Shown here: in pieces, positions 1-8,626 of the stretch
Layout: each line of letters starts with the position of its first letter
Numbering within the stretch: the stretch's first letter is position 1
NCBI RefSeq assembly: GCF_001418345.1
Contig: NZ_LIPW01000001.1
Span: 470,429-534,428, forward strand
Length of the DNA: 64,000 nt
Direction of reading: 5' to 3'
From: Pseudidiomarina woesei
Lineage (GTDB): Bacteria; Pseudomonadota; Gammaproteobacteria; Enterobacterales; Alteromonadaceae
Position numbers and translations under genes: made by a program
Notes under the pieces: generated by a model
Database searches by the model: none
The model's input: the letters and a program-made list of their open reading frames with translations, nothing else
Told to the model about the DNA's origin: nothing

Positions 1-2264
1 AACTGCACCACCTGGCCTTGGGCGTCAACAAGCGCTAAGCCGTCTGGCGAGCCATTTTGCAAGCCGCTAAAGTCAAACGCTAACGTTCCAAAGCCATTTT
101 GTTGGTTGGCAATAACGCCGCTTAAACTAATGCTTGCATATACACCGCCATCGGCACCGTTGTAGCCCTGAATAGACCAGCCACTTACGTCACTTCCGGC
201 AGTACCTGCAACTTCAACAAACTCATTGCGGTCGCCGCCTTTGTTGTCGTAATGCAACTCGTTAATCCACACCACAGGGGCTGCTGGTGGAGCCGTAACT
301 GACAACACAACGGTCATGGTGTCTGTGGCAGTGGCGTTATCAGTGACAGTTAATGTAGCCGCGTAGTCACCGGCAACTGCATAGCTGTGGTTTACGCTAA
401 CGCCACTGGCTGCGTTACCATCGCCAAAGTCCCAGCTGTAACTCACCACACTGCCGTCTGTGTCCGTACTCGCAGCCCCATCAAACGAGCAGTCTAAGTT
501 GTTGCAGGTGGTTGAAAACGAAGCGACAGGCGCTTCGTTAACTGGCTCTGCGCTAACAAAGCTTTGCCCAGCGTTAAGCGTGCCTGGGCTGCTTGTTTGT
601 GGGGCCTGCCAACTAAAGTCACTGTATTGGCTACCCGAGCCTGCTAATTGCAATGACTGGCCTACTGGCGTTGACGTGGTTTCACTAACGCCAATGTCTT
701 GTGAGGTCATGCCGCTAGCTGGGCCATCGGTTGCGGTAAAGCTGCCTTCGTAGCTTAAAAATTGCACCACAGAGCCTTGTGCGTCAATAAGTGCCACGCC
801 ATCTGGCGAGCCATTTTGCAGGCCACTCATGGCAACACTAACCGCGCCAAACCCGTTGCTTTGGTTGGTTATAACGCCGCTTAAATTGCCGGTTGCGTAC
901 GCGCCACCACCGTTGCCGTTGTAAGCAATAATCTGCCAACCGCTAAGGTCTGTACCTGCGCTGCCGGCTACTTCAACAAATTCGCCGGTGTCAGTACCAT
1001 CGTTATCATAGTGCAACTCGTTAATCCAAACTTGGCCACTGTCGGTTGAACCTTGGTTTGGCGTGGCGTTTACTTCGCTGCTAAATACCGACTCGTTGCC
1101 CGAGGTATCTACCGCGGTAACCACATAGAAGTATGTGCTGCCACCGGTCACGTTGTAATCGTCAAACGCCGCGGTCGTAATCAAGGCAGTGTTCAAACGG
1201 GTATAATTGCTGCCCGACATATCTCTGCGATACACGTAATAGCCCGCCAGGTCGCTTTCACTGCCTTGGTTCCACGCCAGTGAAACAATGCCAGTACCTG
1301 GCGTTGCACTTAGGTAGCTAGGTGCTGCTGGGGCTGTGGTGTCGCCCGAGCCACCGCCACCGCCGTTACAGATGTTCTCGAACACGCACGCCACGTATTC
1401 AGGGTTATCAATAAACGGGTTACGGTTGCCTTGATACGAATACACAACGTCGTTACGACGGCGCTCCATGTCGTCTACGGGGTCTTCTTGGTGCCATTGC
1501 AGCAACACCGACTTTAAGCCCATGTAAGCAACCGAAATGTTCGCGCCTTGGTTTGACTGCGCAATTAAGTTGCGATCATCAGTTAAGATCAAATCAGGCT
1601 CACTGTGGCCCGTTACACCGTGGGTGCCACCTTCGTAACGCACCGCCATGTACATTAGCGCACGCGCGACGTCGCCTCGACGGCCAGACCATGTTTCCCA
1701 ACTGCCCGTATCAAACGAACCATCAGTCCAGTTCGATTGGCTAGAGCTACCGCCACGACCGTTATTAAATTCAGTGGGTTTTTCTGTACATGCAGAGGTG
1801 CAATTGGCGTATGGTTTATTACTGCGGCTGGAGTTATAACTACTATCGGAAATAAATAAGTGGTGGGCGTCGGTATAAGCGTAATTGCTGCTGCCGTCAT
1901 TTGGAAAACCATATGATTTTGGCCAACTATGTTCGCGGTTATATAAGGTATTACCGCCGCCAACTTTTCCGTAACTGGCATTTTTATAAATGTCGATAAC
2001 GTTGTTGGGGTTATCTGGGTCTTGGTCTGCCGCTTCCAAAATATCCCATGTGTCGGTGCTACTTGAGGTATATGGGAAGCGCTGATGGTCATCAATTATT
2101 TCATGCAATGACTGCTGTAAAGTTTGCGCATTGGTCGCATCAACGTTGTTGTAATAACCAGCTGGAGGTGCTGCAAAAACCGTAAAAGAAAGTGATAATA
2201 AAGAAAAACTAGATACCGCAATTAGACCTTTTTTGAAAAGGCTTTTATTGGTGTGGGCGCTCAT
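1..2264 (-). CDS. Secreted endonuclease I family nuclease with FN3, lamin-tail and PKD domains (3' end outside window)
   Basis: The reading frame is open from the ATG at 2264 to the window edge (754 codons, no stop). Residues 1-36 form a signal peptide (basic start, hydrophobic core, FAA-type cleavage site), so the protein is exported. Residues about 37-300 match the endonuclease I (EndA/NucM) fold: the signature NREHSWP begins at residue 109, with His112 the expected catalytic base, and a TDAHHLF motif follows. A Gly-rich linker near residue 302 leads to a fibronectin type III domain (306-395), a lamin-tail domain starting at VWINELHYDN (about 411), a PKD domain with SWDFGDG (about 575-655), and a second lamin-tail domain from about residue 664 that runs off the window. 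Likely role: extracellular DNA degradation for nutrient or biofilm use. The domain order is seen directly; the substrate is inferred from the family. Confidence 0.85.
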   Translation of the reverse strand, partial: MSAHTNKSLFKKGLIAVSSFSLLSLSFTVFAAPPAGYYNNVDATNAQTLQQSLHEIIDDHQRFPYTSSSTDTWDILEAADQDPDNPNNVIDIYKNASYGKVGGGNTLYNREHSWPKSYGFPNDGSSNYAYTDAHHLFISDSSYNSSRSNKPYANCTSACTEKPTEFNNGRGGSSSQSNWTDGSFDTGSWETWSGRRGDVARALMYMAVRYEGGTHGVTGHSEPDLILTDDRNLIAQSNQGANISVAYMGLKSVLLQWHQEDPVDDMERRRNDVVYSYQGNRNPFIDNPEYVACVFENICNGGGGGSGDTTAPAAPSYLSATPGTGIVSLAWNQGSESDLAGYYVYRRDMSGSNYTRLNTALITTAAFDDYNVTGGSTYFYVVTAVDTSGNESVFSSEVNATPNQGSTDSGQVWINELHYDNDGTDTGEFVEVAGSAGTDLSGWQIIAYNGNGGGAYATGNLSGVITNQSNGFGAVSVAMSGLQNGSPDGVALIDAQGSVVQFLSYEGSFTATDGPASGMTSQDIGVSETTSTPVGQSLQLAGSGSQYSDFSWQAPQTSSPGTLNAGQSFVSAEPVNEAPVASFSTTCNNLDCSFDGAASTDTDGSVVSYSWDFGDGNAASGVSVNHSYAVAGDYAATLTVTDNATATDTMTVVLSVTAPPAAPVVWINELHYDNKGGDRNEFVEVAGTAGSDVSGWSIQGYNGADGGVYASISLSGVIANQQNGFGTLAFDFSGLQNGSPDGLALVDAQGQVVQ

Positions 2265-2409
2265 CGATTTACCTTTTATATTTTTTAATATTATTGGTGT
2301 GTACATCGAGTGTTTTTAGTCGGCATTGATCACTATTTGACCAATTAGCGACATAAACGAGCGTATTTAACCATGCTTTCATGAATTTCGCATGACAAAA
2401 GTTATAGTT

Positions 2410-3024
2410 TTACAATTTAATCGCACCTAGCATGGCTTTTATCCATTGAATAATCGTGTCTTTTTCCAACATATAAAAAGTAATCGCCCCTATGTTTATC
2501 AGTACCGCCAAATAAAACACCACTCGAAACGATCTCTTTCTAGTTTTATGGCGAAATTGCTGTTGCGCTATTAAAGCGCCCGGCCAACCGCCTATTAATG
2601 CCAAAAATTGCAGAAAGTCTTCAGGTGTTCTGCGCTTATTGTTTAGTGCTGCTTTTTTATCGAATGCATAAAAAATATAGGCAACAACGCTGGCGAAAGT
2701 GAAGCTCCACCAGAGCTGAGTTGGTAAATAGCCCAGCAATCCGAAATAAGCGATAACCACAATAAAGGCAGAGGCAATGGTTAGAACGGGTAATAATGCA
2801 AAGCTGAGCTTGGTACGCACATAATCAATGTCAACAGCGCGATGTTTATTATCTGCTTGGCGTTGTTCCGTAAAGGTAACGTGGTCGCCGATGGTTGGTT
2901 GACGGCGCCGATTTGAAAAAGCTGTAATATGCGCAAAAAATTGCTGATGATTGTTTGCAGATTGGATAAAACCATAACCTTTGTCAGCATTCCAGCTCAT
3001 TACGGTTCCGTTTCTGCGCAGCAT
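2410..3024 (-). CDS. Cold-shock domain plus DUF1294 membrane protein
   Basis: 204 residues. Residues 1-66 are a cold-shock (OB-fold) domain: an early GTVMSWNADKGYGFI segment carries the RNP1-like KGYGFI nucleic-acid-binding motif, followed by FFAHITAF. Residues about 72-204 hold three to four hydrophobic segments and the GGWPGALIAQQ signature of DUF1294. This fusion is a recognised family in gammaproteobacteria; its role is unproven, but RNA or ssDNA binding at the membrane is plausible. The ATG at 3024 is preferred because the cold-shock fold begins within a few residues. It is a single gene, divergent from dbpA. A conserved CSD-DUF1294 protein of unknown function is the safest description. 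Confidence 0.85.
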   Translation of the reverse strand: MLRRNGTVMSWNADKGYGFIQSANNHQQFFAHITAFSNRRRQPTIGDHVTFTEQRQADNKHRAVDIDYVRTKLSFALLPVLTIASAFIVVIAYFGLLGYLPTQLWWSFTFASVVAYIFYAFDKKAALNNKRRTPEDFLQFLALIGGWPGALIAQQQFRHKTRKRSFRVVFYLAVLINIGAITFYMLEKDTIIQWIKAMLGAIKL

Positions 3025-3127
3025 CTAAAATATTCCCTTGAATGAATTAGATGAAATTTAACCAACCGAGAAAATTCGCGCAAGAATAATTACCGAACCA
3101 TAAATAAAAAACCTAAACAAAGACTCT

Positions 3128-3135
3128 GGTATAAT
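3128..3135 (+). promoter_or_regulatory. Extended -10 element for dbpA
   Basis: The string TGGTATAAT contains a perfect TATAAT at 3130-3135 with an upstream TG, i.e. an extended -10, about 33 nt before the dbpA ATG. No good -35 is visible, as is usual for extended -10 promoters. Prediction from sequence only. Confidence 0.5.
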
Positions 3136-3167
3136 GGCGCATTATTTTTAACAAGCGATTTATCATC

Positions 3168-4559
3168 ATGTCTGAAGCCACGCCTGCACTGCCATTATTT
3201 ACTGCCTTACAACTGCCTAAAGCACTATTAGACAGCATTAAAGAGGCCGGTTTTTCCAACACTACCCCTGTGCAAGCGTTAAGTTTACCCATTATTCTTC
3301 GGGGCGATGACGTGGTGGTGCAGGCAGAAACAGGTTCAGGCAAAACCGCAGCATTTGCGCTAGGTATTTTAGCTAAATTAAATACCAACGATTTTTCTCC
3401 TCAGGCCTTGGTGTTGTGCCCTACTCGCGAGCTTGCCGAGCAAGTTGCTGAAACTATTCGTGGATTAGCCAAAACCATGGGTAACGTAAAAGTGCTGACA
3501 CTTTGCGGCGGCGTACCGGCGCGCAGTCAAATTGCTTCGTTTGAGCACGGTGCGCATGTATTGGTGGGCACGCCCGGCCGCGTGCTTGATCACCTAAGCC
3601 AACAGCGCCTCGATTTTTCAAAACTCAGCACTTTAGTGCTTGATGAAGCAGACCGTATGCTCGAAATGGGCTTTCAAGATGATATGAAAGCGATTATTGC
3701 CAAAACGCCTTCCGCTCGTCAGAACATGCTCTTTAGCGCAACTTACCCGGCCGGCATTGCGCAACTTACTAAGCACGTAACACCCAAAGCGGAACACATT
3801 AAGGTTGCCGCCGCACAAACCAAAGCCAACATTGTGCAACGCTTTTTTAATTTAGCCGATACATTTTCGGCCTACGCGGTGCAGCAATTGCTATTAGACT
3901 TGCAGCCTGCCAATGCCATGGTGTTTTGTAACACCAAAGCCGAAGCGCAAACTATTGCCGACAAATTAGCAGCAAAGGGTTTTAGCGCATTAGCGCTGCA
4001 TGGCGATTTAGAACAAAAAGATCGCGATCAAACTATGATCCAGTTCAGTCATGGCAGCACGCGCGTATTAGTGGCCACCGACGTAGCCGCTCGCGGCCTT
4101 GATATTGCTGAGCTTGATTTAGTGATTAGCGTGAATATGGCCCATGACCTTGATACCCACACCCACCGTATTGGGCGTACCGGGCGTGCGGGTGCTGAAG
4201 GGCTTGCAGTAACCTTAATTGGCCCGCAAGACGATTACAAAATGCGTTTACTTGAAGACACCATGGCAGCGCCCATTCAATTGCAGCCATTGCCAGAGCC
4301 AGCAAACTCAGCGAAGCCATTAAAAAGCGATGTAGTTACTTTGCAAATAAGTGGCGGGAAAAAAGACAAACTGCGCCCGGGCGACATTGTGGGCGCATTA
4401 ACGCGCGACAACAAACTGACTATGGCTGATATTGGTAAAATTAAAGTGCAAAATCAGTGGTCGTTTGTCACCGTAAAGAACACTAGTGCTAAGCATGCGT
4501 TATCACTGATAAACATCGATAAAATCAAAGGCAAACGTTTTCGCGCTAAGGCTTTATAA
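3168..4559 (+). CDS. dbpA: ATP-dependent RNA helicase DbpA
   Basis: 463 residues, close to E. coli DbpA (457). It has the DEAD-box core in order: Q motif (TTPVQ), Walker A AETGSGKT, PTREL, DEAD in LDEADRM, SAT, ATDVAARG and HRIGRTGR. The last 70 residues (KDKLRPGDIVGAL ... DIGKIKV ... KIKGKRFRA) are the DbpA-type RNA-binding domain that recognises hairpin 92 of 23S rRNA and separates DbpA from SrmB, RhlB and CsdA. Role: late 50S subunit assembly. Transcribed alone from an extended -10 promoter. The last 14 nt overlap the 3' end of the convergent DUF429 gene. Confidence 0.95.
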   Translation: MSEATPALPLFTALQLPKALLDSIKEAGFSNTTPVQALSLPIILRGDDVVVQAETGSGKTAAFALGILAKLNTNDFSPQALVLCPTRELAEQVAETIRGLAKTMGNVKVLTLCGGVPARSQIASFEHGAHVLVGTPGRVLDHLSQQRLDFSKLSTLVLDEADRMLEMGFQDDMKAIIAKTPSARQNMLFSATYPAGIAQLTKHVTPKAEHIKVAAAQTKANIVQRFFNLADTFSAYAVQQLLLDLQPANAMVFCNTKAEAQTIADKLAAKGFSALALHGDLEQKDRDQTMIQFSHGSTRVLVATDVAARGLDIAELDLVISVNMAHDLDTHTHRIGRTGRAGAEGLAVTLIGPQDDYKMRLLEDTMAAPIQLQPLPEPANSAKPLKSDVVTLQISGGKKDKLRPGDIVGALTRDNKLTMADIGKIKVQNQWSFVTVKNTSAKHALSLINIDKIKGKRFRAKAL

Positions 4560-5337
4560 CGTCGCGATGCGGCACCCAAATGGCGTCTTGTTGCTGAATA
4601 TCACCAAAAACGTTTACGTCTGTTTCCGGTAAACTTGCTACCCAGGCGGCACTGTACGCATCCACCTGGTCATGCGTGCCGCCAGCGCTGATCTGTTTCA
4701 ACGCTTTCCACTCTTCTTGCGTGCACGGCCAGCCCGTTTGCTTCGCTAATGCTTGCAGCTGCATTAGCGGCACCCCTTTGCCACTTTTATGTGGCACATT
4801 AGGAAGTAACAAACGAATATTAGCTTGTGGAAATACTTCACGAACTGGCGCGATAGTGGCCAATTCACGGGCAATTTCAATGCCCGCCAGCATCCACAAT
4901 TGCATGGCGTGTGGCATGCGCTGCAGCGCACCACCAATCGCCAAATGTCGCCGAGCTTTAGCCTTAATATCTTCAAACTCGCTCGCCGATGGGGTCTTAT
5001 AGCAGCTAATTCCCGCCTGGTTTAGGGCCCGCTCAGCAATACGGTAATCTAGAGCTTCGGAGCGAGGACGCAACGGCGAGTCAACACCAATGCGCGCTGG
5101 CTGCACCCCAAAATGGTTACAGACTTTAACCACATAGTCGCGTACAGCATTGGCATAATCGAGATTTCTCTGGTGCTCAATCACGTACCGATTACCATGC
5201 CCATAAGGCGCTTTCATTGGTAAATGCCGTGCTGGCAATGGTACTAAACGCCCTTCACGCTTCAACGCAAACACAATGGGAATACGCTTTTTCAGCGCAC
5301 AGGAAACATCAACGCCAATAAATACCGACTCCGCCAT
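4546..5337 (-). CDS. DUF429 family protein (predicted RNase H-like nuclease)
   Basis: 263 residues. The N-terminal VFIGVDVSCALKKR and the internal IGVDSPLRPRSE segments place acidic residues as in the RNase H-like fold predicted for DUF429; GGTHDQVDAYSAAWVA near residue 225 is the conserved C-terminal motif with a further Asp. Biochemical role unknown. It is the second gene of a two-gene operon: its ATG shares one base with the stop codon of the upstream DUF924 gene. The 3' end overlaps dbpA by 14 nt on the opposite strand. Confidence 0.75.
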   Translation of the reverse strand: MAESVFIGVDVSCALKKRIPIVFALKREGRLVPLPARHLPMKAPYGHGNRYVIEHQRNLDYANAVRDYVVKVCNHFGVQPARIGVDSPLRPRSEALDYRIAERALNQAGISCYKTPSASEFEDIKAKARRHLAIGGALQRMPHAMQLWMLAGIEIARELATIAPVREVFPQANIRLLLPNVPHKSGKGVPLMQLQALAKQTGWPCTQEEWKALKQISAGGTHDQVDAYSAAWVASLPETDVNVFGDIQQQDAIWVPHRDVIKP

Positions 5338-5885
5338 TAAAATGACGAACCCGGCTGGTTTAAAAATTCAATTTCTTCGGCACTAGATTTTCGACCTAAA
5401 ATGTCATTTCGGTGTGGGTAGCGGCCAAAACGATCAATAATTACTTTGTGTCTCAGCTCAAAATCGTAGTTTGTTGCAAGGCCGGGTTGATTGAATAATT
5501 CTACTGCCTGCTCATGAATTCCCGCTGACTCGCTGTGCATGTAGGGCATGTACAAAAATGCCTTCTCGGCGACATTTAAATTAGCATCGCAACCTGCAGC
5601 GACGGCTTCTTGTGCTAAAACTAATGCCATTGGGTCTTGCGCGAATGCTTGTGGGGTATCTCGGTAAACATTGCGGGAGAACTGGTCAAGCACAATGATT
5701 TCAGCCAGTCTGCCGCTACTATTCTGCCGCCACTGCCACAGCTCGCCAGCGGCAGCAGCCTGTAACATACCGCCAAAACGCTGGGTTATTTGTGCATCAA
5801 GTTCGTCACTTTTAGCAAACCATTGCGCTGGGGTCAGCTCGCTAAACCAAAACTGCAAAACGTCGGCAACATCGTATTTTTTCAT
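5337..5885 (-). CDS. DUF924 family protein
   Basis: 182 residues, the usual length of DUF924. Family hallmarks are visible: VLQFWFSE near the N-terminus, VLDQFSRNVYRDTPQAFAQDP in the centre (the DQFxRN signature), FLYMPYMHSES, and RHKVIIDRFGRYPHRN towards the C-terminus. The family is all-helical and has no assigned reaction. It is the first gene of an operon with the DUF429 gene (1-nt overlap), divergent from the racemase gene. Confidence 0.85.
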   Translation of the reverse strand: MKKYDVADVLQFWFSELTPAQWFAKSDELDAQITQRFGGMLQAAAAGELWQWRQNSSGRLAEIIVLDQFSRNVYRDTPQAFAQDPMALVLAQEAVAAGCDANLNVAEKAFLYMPYMHSESAGIHEQAVELFNQPGLATNYDFELRHKVIIDRFGRYPHRNDILGRKSSAEEIEFLNQPGSSF

Positions 5886-5958
5886 GGTATAAAGTCCTTA
5901 ACATGTTCTATCAAGTTATCTAGATGATGCAAGTAATGCAACTTCGGAGTCACGACGT

Positions 5959-6651
5959 ATGAAAACCATCGGTGTTATTGGCGGTATGAGCTGGGAATCT
6001 ACGCAAACCTATTACCGGCTAATTAATCAGAAAGTACGTGAACAACTTGGCGGTTTGCATTGCGCTAAACTTATTTTATACAGCGTCGATTTTGCCGAAA
6101 TTGAACCATTGCAGCATGCCGGGGACTGGGACGGCACCGCCGAAATTCTCACTGAAGCGGCACAAGCTCTTGAAACCGCAGGGGCTGATTTTATTGTTTT
6201 AGCCACCAACACTATGCACAAAGTAGCACCAGAAATAGAGCTGGCTGTGCAAATACCGTTACTGCATATTGTTGATGCCACCGCAGCGGCTTTGCAAGCC
6301 GATGGCGTCACGACCATTGCCCTACTTGGCACCAAATTCACCATGGAGCAAGACTTCTATCGGCAGCGCCTCGAAGATCACGGTGTTTGCGTAGTAGTGC
6401 CGAACGCTGCACAGCGCAACCGCATCAATGAGGTTATTTTCAACGAATTGTGCCGAGGAAAAGTAGAAGCTAATTCGAAAGTAGATTACTTAGAGATTAT
6501 TCAAGAAATGGCCGAATTCGGCGCCGAAGCGGTTATTTTAGGCTGCACTGAAATTGGCATGTTAATCAACCAATCAGACACCACCATCAAACTCTACGAC
6601 ACCACCGAAATTCACGCCGCGAGCGCCGTCGCTTTCGCCCTGCAACACTAA
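5959..6651 (+). CDS. Aspartate/glutamate racemase family, YgeA/RacX-type amino-acid racemase
   Basis: 230 residues. It starts with IGVIGGMSWEST, the family's N-terminal motif. The catalytic pair of cofactor-independent racemases is visible as Thr85 in ATNTMHK and Cys196 in GCTEIGML. Thr in place of the first Cys is the arrangement of E. coli YgeA, a broad-specificity racemase/epimerase with low activity on amino acids such as homoserine. Likely role: production of non-canonical D-amino acids; substrate not determinable here. Monocistronic; its last 4 nt overlap the convergent antitoxin gene. Confidence 0.85.
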   Translation: MKTIGVIGGMSWESTQTYYRLINQKVREQLGGLHCAKLILYSVDFAEIEPLQHAGDWDGTAEILTEAAQALETAGADFIVLATNTMHKVAPEIELAVQIPLLHIVDATAAALQADGVTTIALLGTKFTMEQDFYRQRLEDHGVCVVVPNAAQRNRINEVIFNELCRGKVEANSKVDYLEIIQEMAEFGAEAVILGCTEIGMLINQSDTTIKLYDTTEIHAASAVAFALQH

Positions 6652-6932
6652 CGATTAGCAATTGCATGGTATACGGCGGGCTCTTCCTCAATGGTCGACA
6701 GAACCTTAGCGGCTAAGCCTGTCGGATTGCGGCGTTTGCTCTCCCAGCTTTTCACGGTATCAACACTTGTACCCAGCGCCTGTGCGAATTCCACTTGCGA
6801 AACTTTTAACTGCTGACGAATCGCTTTTACATCAGCAACTTTATATGAAAATTCACGAGCAGGTTGACACTGCCCATTTTTGATTGCTACAGCTTCTTCC
6901 AGCGAAGCCTTTAATTCATCAAAATCTGTCAT
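6648..6932 (-). CDS. HigA/NadS-type antitoxin, helix-turn-helix (type II toxin-antitoxin)
   Basis: 94 residues. The C-terminal two thirds form a Cro/C1-type HTH (residues about 32-85: VKAIRQQLKVSQVEFAQALG then SVDTVKSWESKRRNP) ending in GLAAKVLSTIE. Small HTH antitoxins of the HigA2/NadS group look like this, with a flexible N-terminus that wraps the toxin. The gene follows the toxin with a 4-nt ATGA overlap, the toxin-first order typical of HigBA. It probably represses its own operon through the palindrome at 7295-7309. Confidence 0.8.
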   Translation of the reverse strand: MTDFDELKASLEEAVAIKNGQCQPAREFSYKVADVKAIRQQLKVSQVEFAQALGTSVDTVKSWESKRRNPTGLAAKVLSTIEEEPAVYHAIANR

Positions 6933-7264
6933 TTCATATCTCCTTTCAACTGCGCAACAAGCGTTGTCAAGATTGATTTCTCTTTTGCACTCAAATTAAT
7001 TTTTTTGCTCTTGAGGTAAACAAACAACAAATAGATATACTCGGGTTGAGCAAAGTAATTAATGACTCTTGCGCCTCCGCTTTTACCTGAATTACCAATA
7101 CCCATGCGGACTTTACGTAAACCTCCTGCTCCCGGAATTACTGCTCCTTTCTCTGGGTTAGCAATGAGCTCAATTTGCAACATTCGAAGTTCATCATCGG
7201 TTGAACACTCGTTCATTTGTCGAGTAAACAAAGACGTTTCAACAAAGGTCATTCCATGACTCAA
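6929..7264 (-). CDS. RelE/HigB-type mRNA interferase toxin
   Basis: About 111 residues. ETSLFTRQMNE, LRMLQIELIANPEKGAVIPGAGGLRKVRMG, GGARVINYF and YLLFVYLKSKKINLSAKEK are the sequence blocks of HigB2/NadT-like RelE toxins (ribosome-dependent mRNA cleavage). The start is uncertain. AAGGAG sits six bases before a TTG (7264), directly abuts an ATG (7270), and is 15 bases before an ATG (7252) that begins MTFVETS, where family similarity starts. An ATG at 7285 lies ahead of the Shine-Dalgarno and is unlikely. I chose the TTG on spacing. Cotranscribed with the downstream antitoxin. Confidence 0.8.
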   Translation of the reverse strand: MSHGMTFVETSLFTRQMNECSTDDELRMLQIELIANPEKGAVIPGAGGLRKVRMGIGNSGKSGGARVINYFAQPEYIYLLFVYLKSKKINLSAKEKSILTTLVAQLKGDMK

Positions 7265-7294
7265 TTCCATCTCCTTATGACACATTAATTAATC

Positions 7295-7309
7295 GTGTAC
7301 AATGTACAC
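7295..7309 (-). promoter_or_regulatory. Palindromic operator of the toxin-antitoxin operon
   Basis: GTGTACAATGTACAC is a perfect 7-bp inverted repeat around one base, 31 nt upstream of the toxin start. Position and shape fit the autoregulatory operator of HTH antitoxins. On the minus strand a TTGTGG just upstream could be the -35, so a bound repressor would cover the promoter. Inferred from sequence. Confidence 0.6.
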
Positions 7310-7331
7310 CACAATATTTATTGGCGCAAAT

Positions 7332-7357
7332 AAAAAAGGCCGCCCAAGGGCGACCTT
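7332..7357 (-). terminator. Rho-independent terminator after the peroxiredoxin gene
   Basis: On the minus strand AAGGTCGCCC, TT, GGGCGGCCTT forms a 10-bp stem (one G-T pair) with a two-base loop, followed by a run of T. It lies about 50 nt past the peroxiredoxin stop. Confidence 0.8.
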
Positions 7358-7366
7358 CCGTATTTC

Positions 7367-7406
7367 GCTAATATCAACTATCTAATAACGAATATCGCTT
7401 TTGCTC
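7367..7406. repeat. ATATTAG-type dispersed repeat, degenerate copy
   Basis: CTAATATC ... ATCTAATAACGAATATCGC followed by TTTTGCTC resembles the repeats at 10537, 21655, 21868 and 48744, all of which end in (C)TAATATCGCTCTTG. This is the weakest copy. It sits between the peroxiredoxin stop and its terminator. Confidence 0.5.
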
Positions 7407-7407
7407 T

Positions 7408-8013
7408 TTACAGCTTGCTAGCGTTTTTAGACAGGTAATCAGCAACACCTTTCGGGTCAGCCTTCATACCTTCGTCGCCTTCTTTCCAACCAGCTGGGCA
7501 AACGTCGCCGTGCTTCTGGTGGAAGTTCAACGCGTCAACCAAACGAATCATTTCGTCAATGTTACGACCTAATGGTAAGTCGTTCACGATTTGGTGACGT
7601 ACAACGCCGTCTTCATCGATTAAGAATGACGCACGGAAAGCAACGCCAGCTTCTGGGTGCTCAACGTCATAAGCACGGCAGATAGAGTGCTTCACGTCTG
7701 CAACCAATGGATATTTCACTTCACCGATACCGCCGTCAGCTTCGGCAGTGTTACGCCATGCGTTGTGCGTGAATTGTGAGTCGATAGACACACCAATAAC
7801 TTCAACGCCGCGCTTTTTGAATTCTTCTAAACGGTGATCAAAAGCGATCAACTCAGAAGGACATACGAAAGTGAAGTCGAGTGGGTAGAAAAAGATAACT
7901 GCTTTTTTACCTTTGATTTGCTCGAACAAGTTGAAGTTTTCAACAATTTCACCGTTGCCTAATACTGCAGCAGCAGTAAAGTTAGGAGCCTTACGACCTA
8001 CTAATACACCCAT
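7408..8013 (-). CDS. Peroxiredoxin, typical 2-Cys (AhpC/Prx1 group)
   Basis: 201 residues, full length. Peroxidatic Cys51 lies in FTFVCPSEL and resolving Cys (about 172) in GDVCPAGW, with the GVSIDSQFTHNAW stretch of the Prx1/AhpC subgroup. It reduces hydrogen peroxide and organic peroxides in the cytoplasm, using thioredoxin or AhpF-type reductants. No ahpF is adjacent, so thioredoxin is the likelier donor. Neighbours are grxD and sodB, giving a small oxidative-defence cluster. A terminator follows at 7332-7357. Confidence 0.9.
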   Translation of the reverse strand: MGVLVGRKAPNFTAAAVLGNGEIVENFNLFEQIKGKKAVIFFYPLDFTFVCPSELIAFDHRLEEFKKRGVEVIGVSIDSQFTHNAWRNTAEADGGIGEVKYPLVADVKHSICRAYDVEHPEAGVAFRASFLIDEDGVVRHQIVNDLPLGRNIDEMIRLVDALNFHQKHGDVCPAGWKEGDEGMKADPKGVADYLSKNASKL

Positions 8014-8049
8014 GGTTTATCTCCATTTTATTGTGTGTTTAAACGAAAA

Positions 8050-8388
8050 TTACTCAGCTTCTGGCGCCGGATGACGCGCAGCCACTTCATTAATTAATTC
8101 TTGTAACTCACCCTTTTGGAACATTTCCAAAATAATGTCACAACCGCCAATAAGCTCGCCTTCTACCCACAATTGCGGGAACGTTGGCCAGTCTGCATAT
8201 TTAGGCAGCTCAGCGCGAATTTCAGGGTTTTGCAGAATATCAACATACGCAAAGGCTTGGCCACAGCTCATTAGGGCTTGTGAAGCCTGCGAAGAGAAGC
8301 CGCAACTTGGCAACTTCGGAGAACCTTTCATGTATAACAGAATCGGGTTTTCTGCGATCTGCTGCTTAATCTTTTCAACAGTTTCCAT
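8050..8388 (-). CDS. grxD: Monothiol glutaredoxin, Grx4 family
   Basis: 112 residues from the ATG at 8388, which has GAGG six bases upstream; a longer frame from 8424 adds 12 residues outside the family pattern. The single-cysteine active site CGFS is at Cys29 after KGSPKLPS, and WPTFPQLWVEGELIGGCDI supplies the glutathione-binding TP-like and GG residues. Grx4 proteins bind and transfer [2Fe-2S] clusters with BolA partners and act in iron-sulfur delivery. The gene lies 36 nt upstream of the peroxiredoxin gene on the same strand, so the two may be cotranscribed. Confidence 0.92.
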   Translation of the reverse strand: METVEKIKQQIAENPILLYMKGSPKLPSCGFSSQASQALMSCGQAFAYVDILQNPEIRAELPKYADWPTFPQLWVEGELIGGCDIILEMFQKGELQELINEVAARHPAPEAE

Positions 8389-8626
8389 GATTACCTCAGG
8401 TATTAAGCGTTTCAAACGGCGCACAGTTTAACACATGTCCATGACAGTTTCAGTACGCCAAATCGCCACAAACAAGTTATACTTTTGGGTAAAATTACCC
8501 CTTGAAATAAACTTTTGTGCCACAATTTAACTATATAGTGACAGCAAGTTTTGAATTCAATGGTAAAATGCTAAGAATTTAAAACCACAACAAACATTCA
8601 TTTTTCAACAACAACGGAGAGTCGAC

